A DNA stretch of 64,000 nucleotides from Aphrophora alni (Eukaryota; Arthropoda; Insecta; Hemiptera; Aphrophoridae). The DNA lies in the NCBI GenBank assembly GCA_963513935.1, contig OY740765.1, positions 147,027,830 to 147,091,829 of the forward strand, given 5' to 3'. The position numbers and the translations under genes were made by a program. Each line of letters starts with the position of its first letter. Positions within the stretch are counted from its first letter, which is position 1. Of this stretch, positions 1 to 11,280 are shown in pieces. The notes beneath the pieces are model-generated. The model did no database searches and was not told the origin of the DNA. It saw only the letters and a program-made list of their open reading frames with translations.

Positions 1-465
1 TCGTCAGAACAAAGAGCTACCCAGATCAGATTAGGCTGAATATCACCAGCATCTTGGTCTATGTGTAAATTGTCTGCATATCTATTAGTGTCATTAGTGA
101 CCTGAATACCAAATGTTTGTGATAAAAATTGATTTAAAACTTCTAATTCGCTACAATCAACATTTAGTTGCCTGGCAACAACTGAATTTATTCCAGAATT
201 ACCTGTAAACTTAAAGTTATTGGGATTGTTTGTTTCGTTTTTCCATTGCCAATGTGTGAGATTAGGCGTAGGCTTCCTAATTTGTTGTCCTTAATTTTCG
301 TCACTTTCACAACTTTCATTCAAAACCACATCCTCACTCTCATTTTCACTTATTGCACATCACTTTCATTCAAAATCTTTTCCACGAAATCACTAAAACG
401 TTCAGAAGTAAGGAAACTGATGCGAAGCTATGTTTCTTCAGCTGACGACACTGAATAACTTTGTA
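1..465 (-). pseudogene. piggyBac-like transposase, N-terminal part, cut by window edge
   Basis: Read on the minus strand, this gives an acidic Glu/Ser/Asn-rich N-terminal stretch (about 430-300) followed by the start of the DDE_Tnp_1_7 domain: a THWQW motif, FTGNSGINSVVARQL, then a TNRYAD motif near position 80 matching the conserved TN-YA of piggyBac transposases. The acidic part is broken by stop codons (TAG near 440, TAA near 350) and needs at least two frame changes, so this copy is inactive. The catalytic aspartates would lie beyond base 1. No TTAA-flanked terminal repeat was found on the right side, so the element boundary is unknown. Family assignment rests on domain-start motifs and is fairly secure; length and extent are not. 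Confidence 0.7.
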
Positions 466-602
466 AACAATCGTGCAAACAATTTTTCCATAATCAAATC
501 GGTATAAAATCGAATATTTAACTATCGAAAGTAGGAAACACAAGGAACAGTGCTGACTTGATCAACATCGAGGATGGTGGTGTGAACGTTGGCTGCTTTT
601 TA

Positions 603-646
603 GCAGCGGAAAACCCCTGTTAGGGATTTAAGTGTTCTCCGCTGGC
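603..646. other. imperfect hairpin in intronic DNA
   Basis: CAGCGGAAAAC (604-614) is complementary to GTTCTCCGCTG (634-644) with one mismatch, and an inner CCCT/AGGG stem (615-618, 622-625) lies in the loop. The surrounding 560-700 is more GC-rich than its neighbours and may be part of a transposon 5' region. Function unknown. Confidence 0.4.
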
Positions 647-1135
647 TGGAGACTGCGCCCACATTGGCCGAAATCTGTCAGGAATAGTCTGGGACACAAT
701 CTCAGGCGATAAATGAATTATACGCAACACAGTGGTGCTAAATTAAACTACATTGATTATACTTTATCCTACATCCCCCTTTTTCGAAAAGACATGATTT
801 ATAATTTTACGTAGTGGGCATTCCGAAACCGCGTCCGACCTCTTTTAGCTCCCGGCCCGGACTCTCTACTCAAAACCAAATCTCTCTCTGTGTCTTCCCT
901 CTCCCTACTAAACTCATGCTGATTCAACACAATCCGTCTACTTGACTATTGTGCTTTCTTTGTTATAGAAAAATTTAATTTGTAATTCTTTCTGATTTAT
1001 TATTAAATATTGGTCTCCTTGGCTGGTCCACAGTGGTGTAGCAGCGCCTGTCTTTGGTTCTCAGTGGGTTAAATCCTGTATAACTTGTAAAACACTTGGT
1101 TAGAGTTTAATAGGGCACATAGGCTAGCTAGTATG

Positions 1136-1245
1136 TTTCAGAACTTTAGTGTTTTATTGTGTCTTTTTCTATTTGTGTACTATTAGGTAATACCAAGGTC
1201 CACTTTCTAAGGTAAGCCTGTGTCTTATCCATACAAAATCTAAAC
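1136..1245 (+). repeat. dispersed repeat family A, copy 1
   Basis: A stretch containing ATTTGTGTACTATTAG, then GGTAAGCCTGTGTC and ATCCATACAAAATC, recurs in inverted orientation at 8468-8534 plus 9405-9448 (split by an insertion) and again in direct orientation at 9867-9955. Copies differ by scattered substitutions. No coding content or terminal repeats were recognised, so class is unknown. It is useful as the uninterrupted reference for the insertion at 8535. Confidence 0.7.
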
Positions 1246-2426
1246 ATGTAAAACACTTAGCACTTCACTTAGTTATTATTGAGGATTTGGATTCAGTAAT
1301 ATGTTGGATTGCCTGGATTTATTTAAACTTCTTCATTTCGTTTAAACACTGGAATTACTTAATTTTAACCACACAAACATATGTTAATGCTTTTTATGAG
1401 TGTAATGCCACTTATGCCACTTATTTAATGAATTAATAGCAAGACCTTTATATATTTTCAACATGTATATTATGAGATTCAGTCTACTATCTACCCTTTT
1501 TTAAGCATCTTTCTCCCTTTCCGTTTTTGTATTACTCTTTTAATTGGCTAATGATGGCTTTACTTGATCATCATTGGTGGAATTCAATTGTCATTGATGT
1601 AAACTGAAAATTTTACCTTGCAGAAAATAAAATGTGTACAAAGTAAAATTCCTTCTCATGGGTTTTTGCTTGTGTGAGAATGACAGACTATGTTATGTCC
1701 ACAATTTCAACGTCCTTGACTACAGTGTAAACACAATTTATATTGTATCTACATGAGGTTCATGAAGAATAGTGTATGGTGGTTTTAAAATAAAATAATT
1801 TATTTGATAGTTATAAAATTTACCTTTTTTCAAGGCCTTTGTAAGTTTTGTTCACAATTTATGCTTCTAATCTCTTCTGAGAGACCTATCAAGGAAAATA
1901 AAAATTGCTTCAATCATGTGATCACCATAAATGCCAGCCAAAACCTTTAGAGTTTGTGGTTTCTGAGTGTGTCCTTCATGAAACCAATGTGGGTTTTCAT
2001 CAAACCAATACCTAGAAAATGTCGATTGACTGTCCCGTGTAATGAGAAAGATCACTCAAGGAATCAAATGCATCTTAGATCTAATTTTCTGGATTCTGAC
2101 CCATCACATTTAGCATTGTTTCACAGAACTCCATTCTGTCAGAATCATCTTCATTTAGTTCATGTAGTACTTTTATTTTATAGGGATGAAAACTGTTCAC
2201 CTTTATTCAATTTACCTTTATTTTGTATAACAAACCACATTCATAAGTAAAAAACACACTGTAAAAGTAAAACATTTAACTTCTTAAAAAGTGTCTTACT
2301 ATTGTAACTTATTAATGATATTTTTAAACACATTATAAGTCAAAATGAGAAACAATTTGATTGTAATAAATACAACTAAACTTTAATTACAAGACTTCCA
2401 AATCTTTTATAGTTCAAACAACTTAA

Positions 2427-3095
2427 CCCATTGGCCTAGACATACGGAACTGTTCCGTATAGTCCCCGAGCGGCCCACTAATAGACATACGGAACTTCTC
2501 CGTGTCCCGGAAAACAACGTTCTTTATTAAGCGTAGGTTTGACTGGTTTGACGTAGTTTCGAATAAATGTGTTAGATGACAGCAGCGTCCACTGAGAATG
2601 GTTTCTTTGCATTTTATTGTGAAAATTACTATTAAACTGTAATTAAATTGCACTTTTTTATGAGCAGTGTTCACACGCAGTCCCAGTGAAACCTTACGAC
2701 GCGTGTGATATAAGCTAGATTTATTCAGTTTATAATACGATATCGTTATTATACTTTTAGATTACTTGATGTTGGCAACACTTGTAAGCAATGTATCAAA
2801 TAAACAGATGACTTCTGTGTTCTGATTAGGATATAAACATTTGATTTGTTTACTGTTTTAGTGAATACTTACGTTGTGCTGTGTTTCGTAAATAAAAAAT
2901 ATAGAAAATCGTTATTGTACGTAACTTATATTTGTTATAGAGAGAATTTAATTTAGAATAAAATGGTGAAAACAGAACTAAAATCACAATTACGAATCAA
3001 AAGTTATTTATATTTTGCTAATAATGTACAAAATCAGCCATTTTATTGCTAGATTAGGGTCAAGCAAAGTTTCCGAAAAAGGCTAGGCCAATGGG
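2427..3095. mobile_element. TTAA-flanked piggyBac-type MITE (669 bp)
   Basis: The ends are perfect 13-bp inverted repeats, CCCATTGGCCTAG at 2427-2439 and its complement at 3083-3095, each flanked by TTAA (2423-2426 and 3096-3099). TTAA duplication with a CCC start is the signature of piggyBac-like elements. Just inside the left end is a palindrome, TACGGAACTGTTCCGTA (about 2443-2459), partly repeated at about 2484-2500, which could be a transposase-binding site. No transposase sequence is present, so the element is non-autonomous. Confidence 0.85.
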
Positions 3096-3621
3096 TTAAC
3101 AAGTTGAAGAGTTCAGATTAAAACATTGCTTAAACAACGTATATAAAAAAAAAAATCATATGTTAATAACAATATTACATATGATAACTAAATTAACCCT
3201 TTGAGTGCCACAAGAAAATTTTCATAACTGGAAAATTCGGCAACACATCTAAAATGCACAGACTCACCCAAAAATGCCACAGGTATAAATGGTTTTTTAG
3301 AGAACTTTGTTATAAACGACACAGATTAAATTGTATACAAGATATCTTAACAAATTTTGTGTCAAAATGTTTAGTGTTACCTAGGCTACAATTATATTTG
3401 TAAATAAGTTGGATTCTATATGTAAAAAAAAAAATTATTTATTAAAAACCAAATTTAAGATAATTTAGAAAAAAAAAATTTTACATTTTTTTTTTTTTAC
3501 CTCACAAACCAAAAATATTTTATATGTGGGAAGTGTGGTATTTTCTATCTATATACTGTTTTCTATAAGTGACCAAATTTTTAAATTATTTGGTTGAAAA
3601 CCAAACTCAAACAAAAAACTT

Positions 3622-3882
3622 TTATCTCAGAACTAACCTATCCCAACCTAACCTAGGCCTATTTTGTTTACCTGATGTACTAGGTTGATCTAAGTTTAAA
3701 TCAATATCACTATCACTAAACTGATTGTCACTATCACTTTCTGGTTGATATAATGGGTCTAGATCACTGTCATCTCCAAATAAATGTAACAAATCATCTT
3801 CAGAGGCTAAAGAGTCATCGTCTGAATAACCTAAAAGTAATCTGTCTACTTCGCTACCTCTTAGATTTTCTTCCGCCATTTC
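3622..3882 (-). pseudogene. piggyBac transposase N-terminal remnant
   Basis: An open frame begins with MAEENLRGSEVDRLL and continues through a highly acidic Asp/Ser/Glu-rich segment (residues ~15-70) ending in DQPSTSGKQNRPR, the usual disordered N-terminus of piggyBac transposases, before stopping after about 86 residues. The frame can be extended upstream to 3975, but the acidic start at 3882 is the more natural one. No catalytic residues are present. It lies inside the TTAA-bounded element 3197-4394 and reads away from the right-hand subterminal repeats, which would sit in its promoter region. Confidence 0.75.
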
Positions 3883-4232
3883 AAAGCAATATATTATCCA
3901 AAATACTACTTTAAACTTGTAATAACTAAAATAATAACCTTCAACAAACAAATAATAAAATAACACGAACAACAAACTTCAAAAAAACTGATGACTGTAG
4001 CGAGAAAATAATATCAACACACAAGGACAATATCAGTACACTTCTAACCTGCAAGTGAAAATGACAACAGCTGATTTTGTGCATCTGTGATTGTTGTCAT
4101 CTGTTTAGTTAGCTAAAACAAAATTTTTTCCACCACTGAATATTACTGGATATACCACAAAGTATTTTAAAACACCGAAATACTATATAGCAGATTACAG
4201 ATAAATTAATTAAACTACGAAATACGCAGTGG

Positions 4233-4390
4233 CGATGGATCGTCACCGTGGCATTTCTCGTACGGAAAAATGGTGACGATAGATCGTCACCGTGGCACTT
4301 CTCGCGCGAAAAAATGGTGACGATAGATCGTCACCGTGGCACTTCTCGCGCGAAAAAATGGTGACGATAGATCGTCACCGTGGCACCAAA
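4233..4390. repeat. 44-bp subterminal tandem repeats of the piggyBac-like element
   Basis: About 3.5 units with a 44-bp period (unit marks at 4271, 4315 and 4359). Each contains the near-palindrome GGTGACGAT..ATCGTCACC, followed by CGTGGCAC, which is also the inner part of the element's terminal repeat. The repeats thus multiply the terminal-repeat core several times at one end only. Confidence 0.85.
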
Positions 4391-4446
4391 AGGGTTAAAC
4401 AAACATAGAACAATATTTACTAGATACTATAACACTTACAAGGGTA

Positions 4447-4627
<181 letters not shown>

Positions 4628-5415
4628 ACGGCACTATAATAAAATTAAGAACTAGGCTGTCAGACGTCTGGTGTCACAGCTGTCTCAAGCACTACTCTGG
4701 CTTATCAGCTCACCGGGCGGATATAACCAGATTCACGAAGGGGAGGGGGAGTAGTGAGTAATCACCACAATATGACCACTTTTTTTTAATAACAAGATTT
4801 TCTATTCTGGTTTTTATGTTCAGTGTGTGTAAATAAATGTCTATGTTTAATGTATTAAGGTATTAAGTATGTCACTTTACGAAGCTGCCTGTGATGGAAT
4901 ACAATAAAGATTCTCAAATTGTTAGCTTAGGTTTAGTTAATATTACACATAGTTGTCCTAGATCTTATTTCTTTTTGTTTTTAAGCAACTATACATATAA
5001 AAAATGTTACCTTCTTATCATTCTTATTTATGATTTCATTACTTTAGTTTCGAGGTTAATTGCTAACCTAATCCGAAAAATAAATTGGTGTTTTCAAAGC
5101 CTGTCAAACTTTGGGAAGTGATTTTGAACATCAAAGTAAAGGGAAACGTTCCTGTTAACATATCTCCAAAAAATGCTGTTTTTACCTTCTGTAGTTTTTT
5201 TCCTCCCAATGATGAATTTGTCTAGACTTAACTATGTATATTTTTCTTATGAGGATGCACCTGGGGAAAATTCTCACATCGTCTAGATGTTACTCATGCT
5301 GTTTGTGGTGGTCACATTAAAAACTTGTAAGACAGGAAATAAAACTTGATTATGGATAGAATAATTAGTATTTTTGTATTAATTTTCCTTAATAAAATTG
5401 TACACTATGAATCAG

Positions 5416-5514
5416 TTTTTTTTTTTTTTTTTTTTTTTTTTATGAGGCGATGATGACGGAGATGTTTTTTTTTACCTTTAAACGATAAGAAACCTAACCT
5501 AACCTAACCTAACC
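5416..5514 (-). repeat. poly-T plus interstitial insect-telomere-type repeat
   Basis: A 26-base T run (5416-5441) is followed 50 bp later by about 4.6 copies of AACCT (5491-5514), which on the minus strand reads as TTAGG, the standard insect telomere unit. On the minus strand the order is TTAGG-like repeats, a short unique segment, then a poly-A tract, the layout of a short retroposed sequence. Pentamer number is too low to imply a chromosome end. Confidence 0.6.
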
Positions 5515-7515
5515 AAACTTTATAAAAGGGCCTAGTCCTAAGGCAAACCAGTCAAGTTGTAGTAGAGACCTTTCTAATAAATAATAATCTAGTAATGATC
5601 CCAAGATAAATAACATGCAAGTAATAATACAAACAAACAAATCATAACCATGTAGATGTCATAAAAGTTGTCCAAATGAGATGATATCATTTTGAATACA
5701 ACCACACTTCACACAAATCATTTAATTATCCATGCAAGTGGTTGTCAAACCAAGCATCCAAATTGTTCATTTGTTTTATGTTATTGACCATCCTTGTAGA
5801 GTCAAATGAGAATATATTTTAAAGTTGTAAATGGGAATAACAAATTTTGAGTTTTTACTAGAGGTCATTTTACTAATTTCAATGACGTCATAACAGTTGA
5901 GATAATACAATTAGATCGGATGCAATTAATTAATGTATACTGACTGTGAATGTAGAATTTTTAATATAAAAAACCAAATTAGTTTTAGTTTATAATAAAT
6001 AATATAAAGGATAGATTAAGAAATTTAATATAGAATATAAATATAACAAAATTTAAATAACTAGAAAGTAGATGAGGTGGTAATTGTTGTAAAATTTAAG
6101 GCATGTAAATACGTTATCTAGATAGGCACTATTATATTAAGATAAGAAGTAAAAGAAAGATGGTTTTTTGCCAGACAACAATTGGGATTCCCATTCTTAC
6201 TCACATTGAAGGCAGATCATTTTCTATGTTTGCTGCTGCAAGAAAATTAGAACTAGATTTTGGGAGATGAAGTAATACTGTATACAACTTACTTCAATGT
6301 AATAAGAGAAATTTTGCAGTGAAATGTCAATAGTTGTTAGAAGAAAAGAAAGAATAAACTGATAGTATTTCATATGTTAGAAATAGAATTTGTATTGACT
6401 ACAAGGTAACACTTAACAAATTTAAATTATCTGAATTGAAATTACATTAAGAAACTAAAATATTCCATCATTGTACTTTTGAAACTCGCTTAAATTTAGA
6501 AAGGGACTAGCCTATATGTAAATGAAAGTATCTAAATTTAACTAAGGACAATATAAAAGTTTGTGATGTACAACGTCACACCATCTTTAAAAAAATATTT
6601 ATATATTTAAATAAGGCCCATTTCCTAACCTTGCTTCACTTTATCTTAAACACGTCTTAACCGGAAAACAAGCTTCGATAATGTCGCCCATTAAAGTTCT
6701 TTTTTTTTACCCTAATTATTCCTAAACCCTATAATTTTTGTACTTGCAATTTTTCACATGAGTTTGAGTGCTTGATCTTTCACATTTCACTAAAATTTAA
6801 ACAACATCAGTAGGACCGATTTTGGTTTTTTACCGATAATTCATGAAACTACATTTTTAGGTAGATAGTGAACAATACGTTTTTATTCGGGTTCTTAGAG
6901 ACTACATTTGAGCAAACTTTCATCAAAATCATTAAATCATATTTTGAAATAATTTTGTGTTTTTTTCCTTATTGCAGCTATCCTTATATTTGAGTGATAA
7001 AAAAACAATGAAAAAACCATTCCAAGATATGACCAAAATGTACCCATATACCAAATTCAATTAAAATCTGTCTATTAGGTTTGGGTTGCAGATAACGGAA
7101 ACGTTATTCGACGTTTTTGAACTTAGTGTACTTCAAAACAGTTTTATCCACTTTTATCACAGTTTTATCCACAGAGTATCACGTTTCTCTGTCTTTAAAA
7201 ATTGACTCATATCTAAGACTGTCATCATTTTTTAACATAGTATGAGGAAGTACTTTAGTACTTTAGTATTGGTACTTTAGTGACCTTAAAATGGTAACAA
7301 AATACTTTTATGAATAAAATTAGTAAACCTAACTTATTTTAAGATGTCAGCCTATCCATAAGATCAAAATTGTTATCAGTATTGTTTCTCAACTTAACTA
7401 ATTTAATTTAATTTGTGATAATATTCACTAAATGTAACGACTAAAAAACCAACTGTGAACTGTTTTTGCATGACATGCATGTTTTCTTGTGCATGCTGCT
7501 TAATTTATCCTATAG
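5515..7515. other. AT-rich intron/flank, nothing recognised
   Basis: No sustained reading frame, terminal repeat pair or RNA gene was seen. Short palindromic and homopolymer runs only. Presumed intron of the CK1 gamma gene because coding exons follow on the plus strand. Confidence 0.4.
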
Positions 7516-7590
7516 CCTACAAACCTAGATGTATTGCGTCTAATCCGTAATGCACCACCTTCTCACATTGGCAAAACTAAATCTGATAAG
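7516..7590 (+). CDS. gish: probable in-phase exon of the CK1 gamma gene
   Basis: A 75-nt candidate exon. It has a pyrimidine-rich acceptor ending in CCTATAG at 7515 and an excellent donor AAG|GTAAGT at 7591. It is open for 25 codons (PTNLDVLRL..., ending HIGKTKSDK) with phase 0 at both ends. The next supported exon (12823) also begins in phase 0, so the two join without a frame break, and a symmetric exon could be skipped cleanly. A second acceptor at 7527-7528 would give a 62-nt version. I do not recognise the peptide itself with certainty, so membership in the gene rests on strand, phase and splice-site quality. Confidence 0.55.
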
Positions 7591-8467
7591 GTAAGTGAAC
7601 AATACTATATCTTGTAATTATTGTTTTTAATGTGTAATGTTAAATTATTTACAGTAATGTTATTCATTTGATGCACATTATTTGTTTAAAGCAACAATGA
7701 TACCAAGGAAATTACGCACAACTTGTCTTGCAGTGTTTTGCAGAAATTACGCAGTGTTTATTTTATGTCTTGCTACAAATTTGATTCATGTTCCCATTGT
7801 TTATTATCTTTGTGGAAAAATATTGATGTCTCTTGCCAGTTTCATCTCTGCAATAGAGTTACTTCAGTAAACGAGGCAGGAAAAAAGGCAAAACCGCAGA
7901 ATATGTTAAACCTACACAGATTTTTATGAAATTGGACTAGTTAAACTTTGTAAATTAGTCTAGATTAAAGTTAAACTATTGGGAAAATATTCTAATTGTA
8001 AGAAACAAATAATAATTCTTGAAAGTAGAAATTTACCCATGAAACTGGATTGTAGGGGTTTTCTTGAGGTTGCTGAATTTGAATTCAAGGTCAAGATAAA
8101 TTTTAATAAATTATTCAATAACAGTAGTTGTCTAAATGTTTCACCTACTTTCGCTTAAAATGACATAGAAACTGAGGCATAATTCTTATATGTTTTTACA
8201 TGTTTACATTTTAATAAAAATAATTAATGTTAATAAAACACAATAAATAAAATTATAAAATCTAGGTCTATTAATTTGCATGTCCAAGAATATAAAATGC
8301 CTACTAATTTGTTTCTCATTATAAATTATTTAAATAATTTTATTAACACATTTTCTTTTATAGACGATAATGATTTTAATTATCTAACTTTTACGTATTC
8401 GAAATTTAAAAACCTCAATAATTAACAAGTTATAGGTTAGGTTAGAGCATAGGTTATAGCCTATTTT

Positions 8468-9448
8468 GTTTAGATTTTGTATGGATAAGAGACACAGGCT
8501 TACTTTGGAAAGTGGTCCTTGATATTACCTAGTACAGTGAAACTTCCAAATACGGACATTGCTTGGACTGCATACAATGTCCGGTATTGAGAAGTGTCCA
8601 CTATCAGGAGAGATGCAGTTACAGTATATATGCCAGCTGATAACGCATGGTAAACCACCAAAATAGCATCTTGTAACGATGTTGAACACATTCCGAAAAT
8701 TTAAATGCTGAACCTAAATTATATGTTCATTATCCTACTGTATAGTAAAGCACATTACTTTATTCCATATATGGTCAATAACGTAAAATAAATTAAACAT
8801 TGGTATTGTTTCATGACTGTCTACTGTATTATCAAAGTTTGTAAAATATAAAACAGGCATAAAGGTTTTAATCTCACAAAAATACACAATAAAACACAAA
8901 ATTGTAAATTAAATAATATTCTTTATTTATTAATCATTTCGTACCACAGTACTGAATAAAGAAATAGGCAAATTAGAAAATGGAGAAAATCAAACTATGT
9001 ATGGATTAAAGTTAAACATTTTTGTTTAAGAGACATAACTATACTACACACTGTTCTTACGGCAACTTTATTAAAACTGAATTCTTAAAGGTCACCGACA
9101 AATGCTGTATTAAAGACACAAAGAAAACAAACCTAGTTTCCAGGAAGTCAACTTCCGGGTAATTCCAAACAGACATTGCAATGTACGTTTTGAGAAATCT
9201 ACAATTTCCTAGAAAAGAGTGATTTATGCTCCACTGTCCCCCATACAGAAGTTTCAACTGATCCATTGGCAATCAATTTCATGTCCATGTCCGTTATTTA
9301 GAAACACTACAAAGGCCATAAAAGAATGATCCTGATCGGGGAATAGAAAAATGCCCATCTATTTTCTAGTGTCCATTAAGTGTCCATTAAGGGAAGTTTC
9401 ACTTTAGTACACAAATAAATAACACAATAAAATATTAAAGTTCTGAAA
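8468..9448 (-). repeat. dispersed repeat family A, copy 2, split by an insertion
   Basis: The two halves, 8468-8534 and 9405-9448, join into one inverted copy of the repeat at 1136-1245, with the TA at the junction present on both sides of the intervening MITE. This reads as an older repeat that received a later transposon. Confidence 0.75.
8535..9404. mobile_element. pogo/Tigger-type MITE with TA duplication (870 bp)
   Basis: Flanked by TA at 8533-8534 and 9405-9406. The left end, CAGTGAAACTTCC, is matched in inverted form by GGAAGTTTCACTT on the right, one mismatch at the outermost positions, and TGTCC/GGACA motifs follow on both sides. CAGTG...CACTG ends with TA duplication are typical of the pogo/Tigger branch. 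No transposase was found inside; the weak open frames are not convincing. The uninterrupted repeat copies at 1136 and 9867 show the pre-insertion site. Confidence 0.8.
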
Positions 9449-9866
9449 TATTTCGTAAACACTGGCCTACCCATGCTTACAGAGATTAAACAACATACTG
9501 GAGGAAGGCTTAAAAATTCTATAAGCTTCCAGCCATACCAAGAATTTTCTCACAGAACCTCCCTGAATCTAACAGCTCACAAATCTAAAACGCAAGTTAG
9601 TTCACCCCCAAGCTTCCAGATCACAACAGTTCTTTTCCAATAGGCCAAGATGCAAAACATGCAAAATACATTTCCTCCAGTAAAAGTCATCATACATGTA
9701 CTACACAAAAGGTTATCTACCAACTACAGTCCAGGTTTTGTCTTGCTCAATATATGACCTAACCACAGACAATTTAAGCACCAGGATTTAAGCCACAGAC
9801 ATGATGTAAAAATCATGGATATAGAGAAACCAACTGCACAACATGTAGCAACTAGTGGTGTTTTTT

Positions 9867-9955
9867 TTCTATTTGTGTACTACTAGATAATACTAAGGAC
9901 CAATTTCCAAAGTAAGCCTGTGTCTCCTATCCATATAAAATCTAAACATAATTAA
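9867..9955 (+). repeat. dispersed repeat family A, copy 3
   Basis: Matches 1136-1245 from TTCTATTTGTGTAC through AAGTAAGCCTGTGTC to CCATATAAAATCT, with scattered differences. Confidence 0.7.
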
Positions 9956-10772
9956 CAAGTTACAATAACCTCAGTTTCGATTGGCCATATTGAATCCATC
10001 TTTTTATATTTTATACTCAATCCGTATTTCATATTTTAAAATCAGTGGCACCCAAGAACCTTCTATAACCCAGTTTTCATAATTAATTTAATCTACATTC
10101 AATTGCAAATGAATGATCCCTGTTTCATCAAAATCTCTGCATGTATTCCGCTATGCTGAGAACTATGCTATGCTTCTGGTGTTTATTGGACTTGTTGTTG
10201 AACAAAAAGATATTGAACAAAGTTAACAAAAAAAACAACAATCCACATTACTTACATTAAAAAGTAGCAATCTCTCAGTGCTGATTATATAATTAATGCT
10301 AAAATCGTTTTTATTTACTTCATGGCTTGAAAGTTTATCTGAAATTTGGAGAACAAAAATAAATAAATGTTAGGAGTAATAAATGGTGGAATATTTTGTA
10401 ATAACAACAATTGTATGTTGCGGTATGGCTATCAGTTAGTTATTTGTATTTGTAGTTACTGTTATTTGTGTAGGTTTGATATTTTTTAAATGAATGTAAC
10501 AAAACTATTGAACAATTATTGGTATGTGATACAGATAATAGTGATGTTAGAGAAAATCTATCAGATTTATCCGAATTTGGGATTGATGATAAAACTTTTT
10601 TCTTATTTTTTAAATTCTATCAAAAGTTTTCCAACAGGAAAGGTCACGGCCACAGCCACATTTTCTATTATTTGCATTACATATCTTTCGTCTACTACCT
10701 GAATATGGGAAAAATTATTGTGGGACAGTATTATACTTCTTTATTTAATAAATTTCACCACTCGCCATAAAT

Positions 10773-10930
10773 TTTCTTCCACCATGACAATGCACCATAG
10801 ACAAAATTGTCAAATTGCCTTACGTACTGATCCCTGGCACACACTATTCGCCAGATTTGGCTCCTTGTGACTTCTTTCTCTTTGCAAACATGAAGAACTG
10901 GCTCTGAAGAAAATATGGCTGGAACAAACA
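10773..10930 (+). pseudogene. mariner-like transposase C-terminal remnant
   Basis: In two plus-strand frames this reads FHHDNAP followed, after a frame change, by GTHYSPDLAPCDFFLFANMKNWL. These are the second catalytic Asp motif (HDNAP) and the YSPDLAPCDFFLF motif of mariner transposases, at the normal order but shortened spacing. Frameshifts and stops show it is dead. No terminal repeats were identified. Confidence 0.75.
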
Positions 10931-11280
10931 CCTATATTACTTCTTCTTGCCGGTCTTCAGCAGTAAGTAGTCCGATGTTTATTGAACACAATCCTCTCGA
11001 GTGATCGAGACTTCTCTTTATGAGCACACTTGAGAGACCACTCCTGTTCACCATTCCTTCACCTGGTTAGGTGCTGTACACTGGAGTAAGACATGGTCCA
11101 TTGTTTCCACCGCCTCCCAGCATGTGGTATACAATGGTATCTACAGGAGTTGGTTTCAGCTGCAGATTGAATAACCTGTAGTTTGTTCTCTCCATCTCTT
11201 TGTCCACTCCTCTCTTATCACTGCTGTAGCAGCTTCTTTTGAAACGAGAAAGTGAATAGGGGTGCAATGGGCAGGAATCA
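10930..11280 (-). pseudogene. LINE ORF2 C-terminal (RNase H/zinc-knuckle side) fragment
   Basis: The minus-strand frames contain SDKRGVDKEMERTNYRLF and, nearby, AVETMDHVLLQCTAP, resembling the C-terminal E-T-xx-HVLLxC motif of insect non-LTR retrotransposon ORF2 proteins. It directly abuts the plus-strand mariner remnant. Several frames are required and there is no clear boundary, so the call is tentative. Confidence 0.4.

Larger units (their letters stand above)
3197..4394 (-). mobile_element. internally deleted piggyBac-like element (1198 bp)
   Basis: Flanked by TTAA at 3193-3196 and 4395-4398. The terminal repeats are CCCTTTGAGTGCCAC on the left and the complement of CCCTTTTGGTGCCAC on the right (13 of 15 match). 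It keeps only the N-terminal coding part of a transposase on the minus strand (start at 3882) and a promoter-side block of 44-bp subterminal repeats at 4233-4380. Everything from the DDE domain to the C-terminus is missing, so it can move only with outside transposase. Confidence 0.9.

Noticed and set aside
5491..5514. A chromosome end
   Set aside because: Fewer than five AACCT units, and ordinary sequence continues on both sides.
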